DNA of 59,516 bases, taken from positions 3,032 to 62,547 of the forward strand of contig RDYN01000034.1 in the NCBI GenBank assembly GCA_004293365.1, written 5' to 3'. The position numbers and the translations under genes are program-made. Origin of the DNA: Oscillatoriales cyanobacterium (GTDB lineage Bacteria > Cyanobacteriota > Cyanobacteriia > Cyanobacteriales > Microcoleaceae). Shown here piece after piece: positions 27,049 to 37,059 of this stretch. The notes below the pieces were generated by a model, which ran no database searches, was not told where the DNA came from, and saw only the letters and a program-made list of their open reading frames with translations. Positions within the stretch are counted from its first letter, which is position 1, and every line of letters starts with the position of its first letter.

Positions 27049-28176
27049 ATGACAGAGATTGACTGGTCTTTGGACGCTTATGACTACGAACTTCCGCCCG
27101 ATCGCATTGCCCAAAATCCCGTAGTGCCGAGGGACAGTTCTCGGTTGCTGGTGGTAGATTCTGCCAGCAGCCACCAACACCGGATTTTCCGGGATTTGCC
27201 GGATTTGCTCGAACCCGGAGACTTGCTGGTACTCAACAACACCCGTGTTCTGCCGGCGAGGCTCTACGGACACAAACCCAACGGGCCTGCTGTGGAGATA
27301 TTGTTGATGGAAGAACGCCAGCACAACTGCTGGCTGGCTTTGGTGAAACCGGGGAAACGCTTAAAGTTGGGAGCAAAAATTGAGTTTGAGCCCGCCTCCT
27401 GTGATGACTCTGCGGAAGGGCCTTGCTGTTGCCTTCCCCAAGCTCTGGGAGTCGATCGGCGATTGACTGCGACAGTTATAGAGAGGGACGAGCAAACTGG
27501 GGGACGGCTGTTAGAGTTTGACATCCCTAGAGATGCGACTCTGGCGAAGTTTTTGGACGAATACGGCCACGTACCTCTTCCCCCCTACATCGAAAATTCC
27601 CAAGCAGCAGCGGAACAGTACCAGACTGTTTATGCCGAAAAACCTGGGGCGGTGGCGGCCCCGACAGCCGGCTTGCACTTCACCGAAGAATTGTTGAGCC
27701 GCTTGGAAGAGCGGGGAATCGAAAAAACTTTTGTCACCCTCCATGTGGGAGTAGGAACGTTTCGCCCGGTGGAGGTTGCAGACGTGACGGCTCACAAAAT
27801 GCACGGCGAATGGGTGGAAGTATCGGCCTCCACTGTCGAGAAAATCCGCGAAACTCAAGCCCGAGGCGGGCGGATCTTTGCTGTGGGTACGACAGCAGTG
27901 AGAGCTTTAGAGGGAGCTGCGGCGGCTGGCGATTTTTCCTTGCAGCCTTTTTGCGGCCAGACAAATTTGTTTATTTATCCCGGTTACAAGTGGCGGGTTG
28001 TAGACGGGATGATTACCAATTTTCACTTGCCGCGCTCTACTTTGATGATGATGTTAAGCGCGATGGTTGGAAGGCCTCGGCTGTTGGATTTGTACCGAGA
28101 GGCGATCGAGCACCAGTACCGATTTTATTCTTTTGGCGATGCCATGCTGATTTTACCGGAGGCAAGGAAGGATTAA
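27049..28176 (+). CDS. queA: S-adenosylmethionine:tRNA ribosyltransferase-isomerase QueA
   Basis: 375-residue QueA, which transfers and isomerises the ribose of SAM onto 7-aminomethyl-deazaguanine in tRNA to give epoxyqueuosine. Start at 27049 gives the standard N-terminus [19 protein letters not shown] and has AGGAA 8 bases upstream; an open frame extends to 26926 but lacks homology. Other signatures: [33 protein letters not shown] ([13 protein letters not shown]) and [17 protein letters not shown] loop insertion around [13 protein letters not shown] is local. Complete and normal length. Confidence 0.96.
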   Translation: MTEIDWSLDAYDYELPPDRIAQNPVVPRDSSRLLVVDSASSHQHRIFRDLPDLLEPGDLLVLNNTRVLPARLYGHKPNGPAVEILLMEERQHNCWLALVKPGKRLKLGAKIEFEPASCDDSAEGPCCCLPQALGVDRRLTATVIERDEQTGGRLLEFDIPRDATLAKFLDEYGHVPLPPYIENSQAAAEQYQTVYAEKPGAVAAPTAGLHFTEELLSRLEERGIEKTFVTLHVGVGTFRPVEVADVTAHKMHGEWVEVSASTVEKIRETQARGGRIFAVGTTAVRALEGAAAAGDFSLQPFCGQTNLFIYPGYKWRVVDGMITNFHLPRSTLMMMLSAMVGRPRLLDLYREAIEHQYRFYSFGDAMLILPEARKD

Positions 28177-28330
28177 CTCATATCTGGCACCATTCTCAAA
28201 CTTTCCTTTAGGGCGGCCCGGAAGTGGCCACCCCACCATCAACTTTAAATCTTGTGGGACAGCCAGGAAAGCCTATTAACCGAGAATGGTGCAAAATATC
28301 AGAAATGCCAATTGTTAATTTTTAATCTAT

Positions 28331-28504
28331 TTAATCTTCCTCCTCTTCTTCATTGCCGGGATACACGAAGCTGTTGGAACGCCCAGTCAGAACAGATTTG
28401 CCCAGGGACAGAGCTTTCTGAGCTGCCACTACAGCTTTGCGCTTCCATGTGGCTTTACGCATATTCTTTCTGGATTTGGAGGTTTTCTTCTTAGGGACTG
28501 CCAT
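28331..28504 (-). CDS. rpmF: 50S ribosomal protein L32
   Basis: 57-residue L32. [20 protein letters not shown] is the typical cyanobacterial and plastid N-terminus, followed by [20 protein letters not shown]. The C-terminus is an acidic run ending EEEEED. The cysteine pairs seen in zinc-binding L32 variants are absent, as usual in cyanobacteria. A longer open frame to 28669 exists but the extra residues come from repeat sequence, so the ATG at 28504 is chosen. Confidence 0.96.
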   Translation of the reverse strand: MAVPKKKTSKSRKNMRKATWKRKAVVAAQKALSLGKSVLTGRSNSFVYPGNEEEEED

Positions 28505-28598
28505 GACGCTAAATACTTTCTGGTTGTATAGACAAACAAACATTCTAGCCGATTTTGCCTCGCTGGCTCGACAAACCACAACAAGCAAGATCAAGTAA

Positions 28599-28821
28599 TA
28601 GGGTGCGTCAGCGATTAACTTCTCCAACAACACGCCGGCATCCCGTAGCTGACGCACCCTACATTTCAATCCCCGTAGGGTGCGTCAGCGATTAACTTCT
28701 CCAACAACACGCCGGCATCCCGTAGCTGACGCACCCTACATTTCAATCCCCGTAGTAGTAGGGTGCGTCAGCCGTTAGCCTCTCCAACAACACATAAAAT
28801 TCCCAGGCTGACGCACCCATT
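28599..28821. repeat. Three tandem palindromic GGGTGCGTCAG units
   Basis: Units start at 28599, 28676 and 28759. Each opens TAGGGTGCGTCAG and closes CTGACGCACCC(TA), enclosing about 40 bases with AACTTCTCCAACAACACG or a variant. The first two are nearly identical; the third has diverged. Each can fold into a hairpin. The cluster fills the gap upstream of rpmF and ends 5 bases before the end of the TM2 gene. Confidence 0.9.
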
Positions 28822-28826
28822 CCAGC

Positions 28827-29303
28827 TTAAAGTTCGTGAAAATAGTACATCACGACGCCAGTAACTGGGTCGTTCTCAATGCTGACATAACCTGTTTTGA
28901 GCATTGCCGTGAAAGCCTCTTCCACTTCGGCAAAAGTAGCACCGGTTGCCATCACCCCTTGAGTGACAGATAATCTGCCGTTTTTGGTATAAGCTGCCTT
29001 CAGGAGTTTAATCCCTAACTGATCGGGGGTTTGCTTCGGGTATGTCGAGGCGATCGCCCCGTTGGTAGAAGATAGCGGTATACCTTGGGGAGATACCCCC
29101 AGTTTGCCCCTGATAGTGGCATTGTGCTCGTCCACCATCTTCGGCAACAGCAGCAAGTCAAACAATTGCCCGAACCCAAATAACCCAAAGGTACACAGCC
29201 ACAGCAAACCCGTGCCAATCTTGCCGTTGTAGAGGCGGTGGAGTCCGAATGGGCCGAAAAAACAAGCTGCCCATAAAAGGTAACTAACACCCAAATTGCT
29301 CAT
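28827..29303 (-). CDS. TM2 domain membrane protein
   Basis: 158 residues. The N-terminal TM2 domain has two membrane helices around the signature [21 protein letters not shown] and [21 protein letters not shown]. The C-terminal soluble half ([20 protein letters not shown]) resembles a winged-helix-like extension found in cyanobacterial TM2 proteins. Function unknown. The stop lies only a few bases from a palindromic repeat that may form its transcript end. Confidence 0.88.
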   Translation of the reverse strand: MSNLGVSYLLWAACFFGPFGLHRLYNGKIGTGLLWLCTFGLFGFGQLFDLLLLPKMVDEHNATIRGKLGVSPQGIPLSSTNGAIASTYPKQTPDQLGIKLLKAAYTKNGRLSVTQGVMATGATFAEVEEAFTAMLKTGYVSIENDPVTGVVMYYFHEL

Positions 29304-29714
29304 TTTATGCCCGTCCTGCCTGGTTATTTTAACTATTGCGCTCCCTCAATATATATTTTGTACTTTGTATTTAGTGTTTAAACAGCTTGACACCGGAATT
29401 TATTTGTGCATTGTCCGAAATTATTGATTATTCGCTACCAATTACCCGATGCCCTGTTTGGCCGATGCCCCATGCCCCATGCCCCATCCCCAATGAGTAA
29501 TTGTGCGTAGCAATTCTTAACGCCAGCGACATATTTCCGGGTCGAGAGCTTGGTAAACTGGAGGGCGTGGAAATTTCAGCAGCTTTGAGTTGGATGCCAC
29601 AGGGAGCGCCAAAGTGCGCCGCACAGCGCTGGTCGGAGATACCGCAGGCGATCGCCCGCTGTACCCGAAACCTCAAACAAGCGAGCAATTATAAGCAAAA
29701 CATCCAATAAACAT
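29304..29714. other. acsF upstream region with CCCATGCC repeat
   Basis: 411 bases between divergent TM2 and acsF genes. A CCCATGCC tandem run lies at 29464-29490; similar runs occur at 56441-56482. The last 150 bases, with GGAGCGCCAAAGTGCGCC near 29603, hold the acsF promoter, but no clear box is identified. No clear ribosome site precedes ATG at 29715. Confidence 0.55.
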
Positions 29715-30788
29715 ATGGTAGATTCGCTCAAAAAACCCGCTTTTGCAGAACAGCAAGAAGCGAAAACCCCAGCCAAAGAAACTATTCTCACACCGAGATT
29801 TTACACAACAGACTTTGACGAGATGGCCAAAATGGACATCTCCATCAACGAAGCCGAACTCGAAGCAATTATCAAAGAGTTCCGCGTTGACTACAACAAA
29901 ACCCACTTCGTGCGGGATGCCGAGTTCGATCGATCTTGGGAACACATCGACGGCGAAAAGCGCAAGTTATTCATTGAATTCCTCGAACGCTCTTGCACCG
30001 CTGAGTTTTCTGGATTCTTGCTCTACAAAGAATTGGCACGCAAACTCAAAGACAAAAATCCGGTACTCGCCGAAGGTTTCTTGCTCATGTCCCGCGACGA
30101 AGCGCGGCACGCCGGATTCCTCAACAAAGCCCTGTCGGACTTTGGTTTGTCCCTAGATTTGGGTTTCTTGACAAAAAGCCGCAGCTACACATTCTTCAAG
30201 CCGAAATTTATTTTCTACGCCACTTACTTATCCGAAAAAATCGGTTATTGGCGCTACATCACGATTTACCAGCACTTGAAAGCCCATCCTGAAGACCAGA
30301 TTTATCCGATTTTCCGATTCTTTGAAAATTGGTGTCAGGATGAAAACCGCCACGGAGATTTCTTCGATGCGGTGATGAGAGCTCAGCCTCAGATGTTGAA
30401 CGATTGGCGCGCTAAGCTGTGGTGCCGTTTCTTCTTGCTGTCGGTATTTGCGACAATGTATCTCAATGATATCCAGCGGGCCGGTTTTTATCGATCGCTC
30501 GGACTCGATGCTCGCGAATACGACATTGAAGTGATCAAAAAGACCAACGAAACAGCAGGCCGCGTATTCCCCGTCATGCTAGACGTTAACAATCCCGAGT
30601 TTTACGAACGATTGGATATTTGCCTCAAAAACAATCAGCAATTGACCGCGATTGTTGAGTCTAAAACTCCCAAAGTTTTGCAATTGTTCCAAAAATTGCC
30701 TCTGTATGTGTCAAACGGTTGGCAGTTGGTGAAACTGTACTTCATGAAGACAATCGAGTCGCCCTCTGTTGAAGGTGCAGTCCGTTAA
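29715..30788 (+). CDS. acsF: Mg-protoporphyrin IX monomethyl ester oxidative cyclase AcsF
   Basis: 357-residue di-iron oxygenase (AcsF/ChlE/CHL27) that closes the isocyclic ring of chlorophyll using oxygen. Ferritin-like di-iron ligands sit in [27 protein letters not shown] and [14 protein letters not shown]. The N-terminal block [18 protein letters not shown] and the C-terminal [15 protein letters not shown] are typical. Full length. Its accessory subunit Ycf54 is encoded at 12890 in this window. A strong intrinsic terminator follows the stop, so the gene is probably monocistronic. Confidence 0.97.
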   Translation: MVDSLKKPAFAEQQEAKTPAKETILTPRFYTTDFDEMAKMDISINEAELEAIIKEFRVDYNKTHFVRDAEFDRSWEHIDGEKRKLFIEFLERSCTAEFSGFLLYKELARKLKDKNPVLAEGFLLMSRDEARHAGFLNKALSDFGLSLDLGFLTKSRSYTFFKPKFIFYATYLSEKIGYWRYITIYQHLKAHPEDQIYPIFRFFENWCQDENRHGDFFDAVMRAQPQMLNDWRAKLWCRFFLLSVFATMYLNDIQRAGFYRSLGLDAREYDIEVIKKTNETAGRVFPVMLDVNNPEFYERLDICLKNNQQLTAIVESKTPKVLQLFQKLPLYVSNGWQLVKLYFMKTIESPSVEGAVR

Positions 30789-30814
30789 GTTTTGATTTTT
30801 CATCCTCTGTTACG

Positions 30815-30846
30815 GCGGTTCTGCGGAAGCGGAGCCGCTTTTTTTT
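30815..30846 (+). terminator. Rho-independent terminator after acsF
   Basis: Stem GCGGTTCTGC (30815-30824), loop GGAA, stem GCGGAGCCGC (30829-30838), then eight T residues to 30846. Two of the ten pairs are G-U type. It lies 26 bases after the acsF stop. Confidence 0.85.
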
Positions 30847-30937
30847 GGTATGATGTTAGATAAGTTTTGGTGAAATGGGGATCGAATTTGAAATTTTATT
30901 GAGCAACTTGATGAAGAAGTTAATTGTGAGATGAAAA

Positions 30938-31828
30938 GTGAGTAATATGAACACGGGAAGACGCAACTCTTTTGCAGACTACAAAGCAGATGGACACAAC
31001 TGGATCACATTGACTGCCGGAGAATACTATCCCGATATGTTGCAGGAGGCTTGCCAACTTTACGAACCAGTTTTAGTAATGTTTGGGCAATTACTCAGGA
31101 CTTCTGAATCATCAGTGCGTCTATTTATAAAGATTTCAGATGTTCCCAGCACATGGATGCGAGTTCAACTTTTCAGGGTGTTTCGCAAGTATGTTAGCCC
31201 TGAGCTCCCAGTGGAAATGCTCAGAAGGAAAAAAAAGGCAACAGAAATTTCCAATCAGTTCGGATCGCGTTTTAGGTCAGTTCAAGAAGTTCAAGCTGCA
31301 TATATGACTCGTCCAATTCCCGATGAGGCAATGTCGGCTTTGTTATGGGAATACAAAAGTCGCGGAAAGAAGGGATACGACCTAACTGAAATATTTTTCT
31401 CCTTATTCCGTTTACACTTTCCATACTTGACAATCAAAGGGCCAGAGCGAGCAGGAAAAGATATTATGATGGGAAATCTCCTCGCCAACTATCCCAACCC
31501 GAAACGTCCTGTTGATTTTGCGATTTACGATATTAATGAAAATGACTTGCTGGCAATAGGATTGGCAAGATATGATTCAGATAGAGGTGGTGCACAAGAA
31601 GACGATCGAACAGGTGGTTATCGTAGCTGCGCTGATGAAATCCTCAGTTATACACAAAATCATAACTTAAGAACCAAAGTAATTTTTCTTAATGATGGGC
31701 CCGGTCTTTTACTCGGCTCAATGTGGGATGACTACGCCAACATTGAAAATAGCTGGCAAGATAAGATTATAGTATTGACACTGCGTATGGTTCCAGATCG
31801 GATTACAGTGGAATGGCTGCGTTCTTGA
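30938..31828 (+). CDS. Putative type II restriction endonuclease
   Basis: 296 residues starting at GTG 30938 (an ATG three codons later at 30947 is possible). The segment RPVDFAIYD, then LLAIGLARYDSDRGGAQEDD and RTGGYRSCADE, is of the kind seen in type II restriction enzymes with a divergent PD-(D/E)XK core; I rely on that memory and on the methyltransferase 14 bases downstream on the same strand. Cleavage site unknown. The pair is AT-rich compared with acsF, which fits a transferred defence module. Confidence 0.7.
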   Translation: MSNMNTGRRNSFADYKADGHNWITLTAGEYYPDMLQEACQLYEPVLVMFGQLLRTSESSVRLFIKISDVPSTWMRVQLFRVFRKYVSPELPVEMLRRKKKATEISNQFGSRFRSVQEVQAAYMTRPIPDEAMSALLWEYKSRGKKGYDLTEIFFSLFRLHFPYLTIKGPERAGKDIMMGNLLANYPNPKRPVDFAIYDINENDLLAIGLARYDSDRGGAQEDDRTGGYRSCADEILSYTQNHNLRTKVIFLNDGPGLLLGSMWDDYANIENSWQDKIIVLTLRMVPDRITVEWLRS

Positions 31829-31842
31829 AAATAGGAGTGACA

Positions 31843-33222
31843 ATGGCTACTGGTATTTCAAACAAACAATCACAGGGTCAAGCTGCATCAAATTTTAGTG
31901 AAAGCCAACTAAGCAATAGTTTGGATGTGTGCTTTTCATATCCAGGCAAACTGCCTGCAAGTCAAGTTTTAGACACTAATCAAGCTGAATGTGTAAAACT
32001 GTGGCATAGCAATCAACAGCAAAGTATGGCACATGAAAACCGTCTTTACTATGGTGATAATTTACCAATATTAGCATCTTTGCTTAAAGATAATTCAGTA
32101 AAAGGTAAAGTAAGACTAATTTATATAGACCCGCCTTTTGCAACTAGAAGTGTGTTCCAATCCCGTTCTCAGACTGATGCTTATTCAGACTTATTAGCAG
32201 GCAACAATTATATTGAATTTATTCGTAAAAGGTTGATAATTATTAGAGAATTATTAGCGGAAGATGGCTCGATATACCTTCACCTTGATGAAAATATGGC
32301 ATTTTATATCAAGGTAATTATGGATGAGATTTTTGGTCAGCGCAATTTCAGAAATTGGATTACCAGGAAAAAATGTAACCCTAAAAATTACACAAAAAAG
32401 ACTTACGGAAATGTTTCAGATTTTATACTTTTTTATAGTAAATCAGATACTTATGTCTGGAATCGTCCAGTTGAAGAATGGACAGATAAGCGCGCCAATA
32501 AAGAATATGAATACGTTGAAAAAGAAACTGGGCGGCAATATAAAAAGGTTCCGATTCATGCGCCGGGAGTGAGAAATGGCGAAACAGGAAAGTCTTGGCG
32601 AGGGATGAATCCGCCACCGGGAAAGCATTGGCAGTTTCCACCTAAAACACTAGATGAAATGGATGCTAGAGGGGAAATATATTGGTCGAAAACTGGCAAT
32701 CCCCGCCGCAAGATATATTTGGACAGCAGTCAAGGAATTCCAGTACAAGATATTTGGCTTGAATTTCGCGATGCTCACAATCAGAATATTAAGATTACAG
32801 GTTATCCAACCGAAAAAAATCCCGATCTACTTGCTAGAATTATTCGAGGCTCGTCAAATCCTGATGATTTAGTTCTCGATTGCTTTGCTGGTTCTGGTAC
32901 AACTTTGAGTGTTGCTTCGGAGTTGGGAAGGAGATGGATAGGAATTGATCGTAGTTCGGAGGCGATCGCCACTACTTTGCGCCGCTTTGCTAAGGGTTGC
33001 GAACGGATGGGCGATTTTGTCAGCCAGCAAACATCCCTAAACCAGAATACATCAAATGACGAGTCTCGCCAATTATCGCTTTTTAACTTAGATGAATCTC
33101 GGTTTAAGGCTGAGTCTCTACCTGAAAAAAACGAGATGATTAATAACTTTGCTCTTTATTCAACTGATTCGTTTGCTGCGGAACTAGAAGATATTGTGAG
33201 GCAATGGATAGAATGGCAGTAG
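31843..33222 (+). CDS. DNA adenine methyltransferase (beta class) of an R-M pair
   Basis: 459 residues from the ATG at 31843, which has AGGAG 6 bases upstream and lies just after the nuclease stop; an ATG at 31813 would overlap that gene. Catalytic motif IV is LIYIDPPFATRSVF, and the SAM-binding motif I, VLDCFAGSGTTLSVASELGR, comes near the C-terminus, the beta-class order. DPPF points to N6-adenine. About 200 residues between the motifs should hold the target recognition domain. It protects host DNA from the adjacent nuclease. No transposase or specificity subunit is nearby. Confidence 0.9.
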   Translation: MATGISNKQSQGQAASNFSESQLSNSLDVCFSYPGKLPASQVLDTNQAECVKLWHSNQQQSMAHENRLYYGDNLPILASLLKDNSVKGKVRLIYIDPPFATRSVFQSRSQTDAYSDLLAGNNYIEFIRKRLIIIRELLAEDGSIYLHLDENMAFYIKVIMDEIFGQRNFRNWITRKKCNPKNYTKKTYGNVSDFILFYSKSDTYVWNRPVEEWTDKRANKEYEYVEKETGRQYKKVPIHAPGVRNGETGKSWRGMNPPPGKHWQFPPKTLDEMDARGEIYWSKTGNPRRKIYLDSSQGIPVQDIWLEFRDAHNQNIKITGYPTEKNPDLLARIIRGSSNPDDLVLDCFAGSGTTLSVASELGRRWIGIDRSSEAIATTLRRFAKGCERMGDFVSQQTSLNQNTSNDESRQLSLFNLDESRFKAESLPEKNEMINNFALYSTDSFAAELEDIVRQWIEWQ

Positions 33223-33315
33223 GATCGTACAAAACAATTCACAAAAAGCATTCGCCTGGAATTGATGCTGATTTTTCATCAACTTTATCAAAATTCAGAG
33301 TTTTAAAACCCCGGT

Positions 33316-33345
33316 GTCAACTGTCAACTGTCAACTGTCAACTGT
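33316..33345. repeat. Heptanucleotide repeat GTCAACT
   Basis: Four tandem GTCAACT units directly downstream of the CHAT gene stop. The complementary form (AGTTGAC) occurs at 45149-45171. These short tandem heptamers are typical intergenic repeats in filamentous cyanobacteria. Confidence 0.85.
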
Positions 33346-36300
33346 TTACCGCCATTCACCCTGAAGCGTAAAAGCCGCCCAATAATAGGGAGACTGCCAC
33401 TGTTTCTGCTGCAACATCTCCAATTGCGCCGCCCTTAAAGCCGCCACTGGCGTCAACCCTTTTTTCAGCATTCCCTCATAGAAACTAGCCATTAACTTCG
33501 AGGTTCCTTCATCATCCACATTCCACAAACTCACAACTACTCGCTTCGCCCCAGCATACATAAATCCTCTCGTCAATCCTACCATTCCCTCCCCTTGAAT
33601 GTTCTGCCCCAATCCAGTTTGACAAGCACTTAAAACTACTAATTCTGCCGCTAATTTGAGATTGAAAATATCCGTAAGCCGCAAGAATCCGTTTAAGGGT
33701 TTGCCCTTTGTGTCTACTAAAGACATCAGGATTCCTGATAATTCCGGGTGAGTGCTATTGGCGAAACCGTGGGTGGCAAAATGAATGATTTTATATTGGC
33801 TTAAATTTGAACTGGTTGCGGTGGCACGGTTGGCAGAAAAATCCAAGGATTGCGTGCTAGATTTTTCGGAAACTAAGGATTGAATGATTTCAGCTTCTTT
33901 GCGAGTAAATTTTAAACGGCTCCACTGTCGGTTATTGTCGCGACTAGAGCGGCTTAAACCCAGATTTACTGATTCTATTGCTTCGCGATCTGTATTAGTA
34001 GCGGGTGCTTTGAATCGTTCGTCTTGAGCGCTAAAAACTGGGTCGGCAAACATTGCTAAAGTCCGAGTTGGGCTTGGTCGATCGCGATAATTTTGTCTTA
34101 ATATTCCTAAGGTGGAGGCTGAAGGAAGCAGCACTATTTCACGATCTACAATTAAAGGCTTATGGTCATTTTCACCGGATGTTTCGGGAAGAGAGAGGGC
34201 GGCGAAGGGAAGATAATTCAAAATGCCATCGCCAACTATCAGCAGGCGTTTTTGAGCAAGTTGTGCTGCGACAGGCTGTAAGATGATTTTACTGAGGGCG
34301 TTGCTAGCTTTGGTGACTCGATTGGAGATGTCTCGGTACAGCGGATGAGTCACAGCGTGACGGAAATTGCGGGCGGCTGTTTCGATTTCGGCGCGAGGAG
34401 GCAATTCATAGCTGGTGATGCTGGTTTTACTTACAGCCCAGAGATAACTCTGCTTTTCTCCTAAGCTATATTGGAGTAAGATTGTATTGTCGTCGAGGAT
34501 TTGTTGTTGAATCTGTGAAAGAGTTAAAGGTTGGGGTTGGGTGAGGGCGGCATAACGGGGGCTAGTGGTGCGAATTTTTGCTTGAATTTCTTGATATTGA
34601 GATAGCAGATTTTGGCGCTGTTTTTCTAGTTCTGCTATTTTTGGGTAATTCGGACTTTGGCTGGTGTAATTTTCGATGCTCTGTGTTTCTAAGGTGTCGA
34701 GTTGCTGTTGTAAATTGCGTTCTTGTTGCAATAATTCTGGGGCGACTCCTTGGCGGATATCGGCGTTTGCTTCTTGCAGAAGTTCCAGTAATGTGCGGGC
34801 GCGAGAACGTTCGCTGGCTTCTAAGGCTTTGGTATCATAGCCAGATTTGGGATTGGTTTTGTGCAGTGCCATTAACAGTTGAATGTAGAACTGGTAATAG
34901 TTATTTACTGTGACAAAGTAAGAGGTGCGAAGTTCGTGGCTGCTAATTTTGGTGCGGAGGTTTTCTACGATCTTGATGGAGGCTTCGATGTCAGTGAGGG
35001 CTGGGATTAGATTGCCAAAATTACCTTTAATATTAGCAATATTGTAGAGGGTGAGAGCTTCTCCGGGCCGATCGCCCACAGCGCGAAATAGCGGCAGAGA
35101 TTGGTTGAAATACTCTTGTGCTTTCTGTTTTTCTCCCAATTCTGAGTAGACAACACCTATATTGTTGAGTGTAAGGGCTTCTCCACGCCGATCGCCCACT
35201 TTCCGTCTTAGATGCAGGGCTTGCTTGTAGTAGCCGAGGGCTTGCTGTTGGTTTCCCAAATCGTTGTAGACTAGGCCGATGTTGGTGAGAGCAGTGGCTT
35301 CCTTAGGGCGATCGCCCATAGCGCGGAACAGGGTAAGGGCTCGATCGAAATATTCTCTTGCTTTCTGTTTGTCTCCCAAATCATTGTAAGCTAAGCCGAT
35401 GTTGTTGAGGGTGGTAGCTTCGACCGTGCGATCGCCCGAGGATGTGCGCGTGTTTGGGGATATATTCAATATGTTGCTGAGGGGAATTGCTTGTTTAGGG
35501 CGATCGTCCAAAGAAGTGTCACTGTTTGGGGGTATTTGCAACAGGTTGTTGAGGTTGAGGGCTTCGATCGGGCGATCGCTCATTTCCCGAATCAGCGCCA
35601 GAACTTGGTTGTAGTAGTCGAGGGCTTGCTGCTTCTCACCCAAGGCATAGTATACAGCGCCGAGGTTGTTGAGAATAATGGCTTGTTTCGGGCGATCGCC
35701 TAAAATTTGATTCCCAGAAAGCGCTTGTTTGTAGTAGTCTAGTGCTTGCTGTCTTTCTCCTAATCTATTAGCAATCATCCCCATTTGATTTAATATATAA
35801 GCTTCATTCTTCCGATCTCCAAGCGTTTGATAAAGTGAACGTGCTGCATCAAACTTTTGTAATGCCTCTCGGTAGGATACTGCTGTTTGTCGATCGAATA
35901 GCTGTTGAGCTTCCTGAAGTAATCGATCGGCTGCATCTGTTTTTTGATTTAATATTTGTTTATTTTTCTGAAGTAATCGATCGGCTTCACCATCCGGGAT
36001 TTTATTTCCACCGAGTTCAAGGTTTGTCAGCTTCGTCAATCCCTCTAAAGCTGTCACATCCTGAATTTGATTGCTACTGAGATCGAGGGCTGTCAGATTC
36101 GTCAATCCCCCTAAAGGTTTGACATCTACGATTTGATTGGAGTGGATGAAAAGCAGTATCAGATTAGTCAATGCCGATAATGGTTCCACATCTACGATTT
36201 TGTTTCCACTCAAATAAAGAAATTCTAACTTAGCCATTTTCGATAATGGTGCCACATCTACAAGTTGATTAGATGCGAGGGAAAAGCCTGTTAGATTGGT

Positions 36301-36780
36301 TAATCCCGCTAACGGTGTAGCATCTACTATTTGATTGGCTTCGAGGAAAAGTTCTGTCAGATTAGTCAGTCCCGATAACGGTTTCACGTCTGAGATTTGA
36401 TTGAAGTTGAGGACGAGAAATCTCAGATTAGTCAGTCCCGATAAGGGTTGCACATCTGTTATTTGATTTGAACTGAGGTTAAGCTTTTTGAGATTTGTTA
36501 ATTTTGATAATGGTTGGATATCGACTATTCGATCGCGAATCAGGGAAAGTTCTGTTAGATTAGTTAGTGTTGCTTGAGCGCGATCGCACTCTTGTGTTTT
36601 GGCTTTTGATAGCAACACCTCTACCGTATGTCTGGCTTGGGGGGTTAAATGCTCTTTGTTGGTGCACCAATCGCCAAAGCTTTCAAATGTCTTGGGATTT
36701 GGCGCGGTGGCTGATGCTAGCAGGATACTCGCACCTACAGCTAACCCCACACGCCCCCAAACCCAAAAAGTGAGATTCAT
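33346..36780 (-). CDS. LRR-TPR-CHAT caspase-like protease
   Basis: 1144 residues. A short N-terminal hydrophobic segment ([15 protein letters not shown]) suggests export or membrane anchoring. Residues about 70-265 are internalin-like leucine-rich repeats of 22 residues ([18 protein letters not shown]). A TPR array of the kinesin-light-chain type follows (about 310-600, [20 protein letters not shown]). The C-terminal CHAT domain has the His (HFATHG, H1004) and Cys ([11 protein letters not shown]1053) of the caspase-like dyad plus SLWNVDD and WAAFTLQG. It is probably a protease that senses partners through LRR and TPR parts; target unknown. No CRISPR gene is adjacent. Confidence 0.93.
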   Translation of the reverse strand: MNLTFWVWGRVGLAVGASILLASATAPNPKTFESFGDWCTNKEHLTPQARHTVEVLLSKAKTQECDRAQATLTNLTELSLIRDRIVDIQPLSKLTNLKKLNLSSNQITDVQPLSGLTNLRFLVLNFNQISDVKPLSGLTNLTELFLEANQIVDATPLAGLTNLTGFSLASNQLVDVAPLSKMAKLEFLYLSGNKIVDVEPLSALTNLILLFIHSNQIVDVKPLGGLTNLTALDLSSNQIQDVTALEGLTKLTNLELGGNKIPDGEADRLLQKNKQILNQKTDAADRLLQEAQQLFDRQTAVSYREALQKFDAARSLYQTLGDRKNEAYILNQMGMIANRLGERQQALDYYKQALSGNQILGDRPKQAIILNNLGAVYYALGEKQQALDYYNQVLALIREMSDRPIEALNLNNLLQIPPNSDTSLDDRPKQAIPLSNILNISPNTRTSSGDRTVEATTLNNIGLAYNDLGDKQKAREYFDRALTLFRAMGDRPKEATALTNIGLVYNDLGNQQQALGYYKQALHLRRKVGDRRGEALTLNNIGVVYSELGEKQKAQEYFNQSLPLFRAVGDRPGEALTLYNIANIKGNFGNLIPALTDIEASIKIVENLRTKISSHELRTSYFVTVNNYYQFYIQLLMALHKTNPKSGYDTKALEASERSRARTLLELLQEANADIRQGVAPELLQQERNLQQQLDTLETQSIENYTSQSPNYPKIAELEKQRQNLLSQYQEIQAKIRTTSPRYAALTQPQPLTLSQIQQQILDDNTILLQYSLGEKQSYLWAVSKTSITSYELPPRAEIETAARNFRHAVTHPLYRDISNRVTKASNALSKIILQPVAAQLAQKRLLIVGDGILNYLPFAALSLPETSGENDHKPLIVDREIVLLPSASTLGILRQNYRDRPSPTRTLAMFADPVFSAQDERFKAPATNTDREAIESVNLGLSRSSRDNNRQWSRLKFTRKEAEIIQSLVSEKSSTQSLDFSANRATATSSNLSQYKIIHFATHGFANSTHPELSGILMSLVDTKGKPLNGFLRLTDIFNLKLAAELVVLSACQTGLGQNIQGEGMVGLTRGFMYAGAKRVVVSLWNVDDEGTSKLMASFYEGMLKKGLTPVAALRAAQLEMLQQKQWQSPYYWAAFTLQGEWR

Positions 36781-36816
36781 AAACCCTTGCTCAAAAAAAG
36801 ACCTGCTTAACTGCTA

Positions 36817-36972
36817 TCATAGTCGATCGCACATTGTCATATGCGTTTTTCCTGCCTGGGTGCCAATTACATAGGCAGCATATTGTGAAACAATAGTCGC
36901 TACCGCCGATCGCCCCACGTGACAAGCATTATTGCCTGCATCGGGTTTGTAGCAGCGAAGGTTAAAAGTCAT
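36817..36972 (-). CDS. Possible small ORF upstream of the CHAT gene
   Basis: 51 codons, start MTFNLRCYKPDAGNNACHVG, ending THMTMCDRL. It lies 36 bases upstream of the CHAT gene on the same strand. It has three cysteines and no recognised motif; no strong ribosome site is seen. It may be a remnant or chance ORF; listed because it is co-directional and cleanly placed. Confidence 0.28.
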   Translation of the reverse strand: MTFNLRCYKPDAGNNACHVGRSAVATIVSQYAAYVIGTQAGKTHMTMCDRL

Positions 36973-37059
36973 AATAGTAATTTTTACGCTATTTTCAACT
37001 CATTATTTTAAAATTAGCGATCGCCCCCAAATCTAGCATCTACTATTTTCGGTTATTTT

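Noticed and set aside
33346-36780. CHAT protease as partner of the CRISPR operon, like TPR-CHAT in type III-E
   Set aside because: It lies 21 kb away beyond many unrelated genes, and TPR-CHAT proteins are abundant in filamentous cyanobacteria without CRISPR links.
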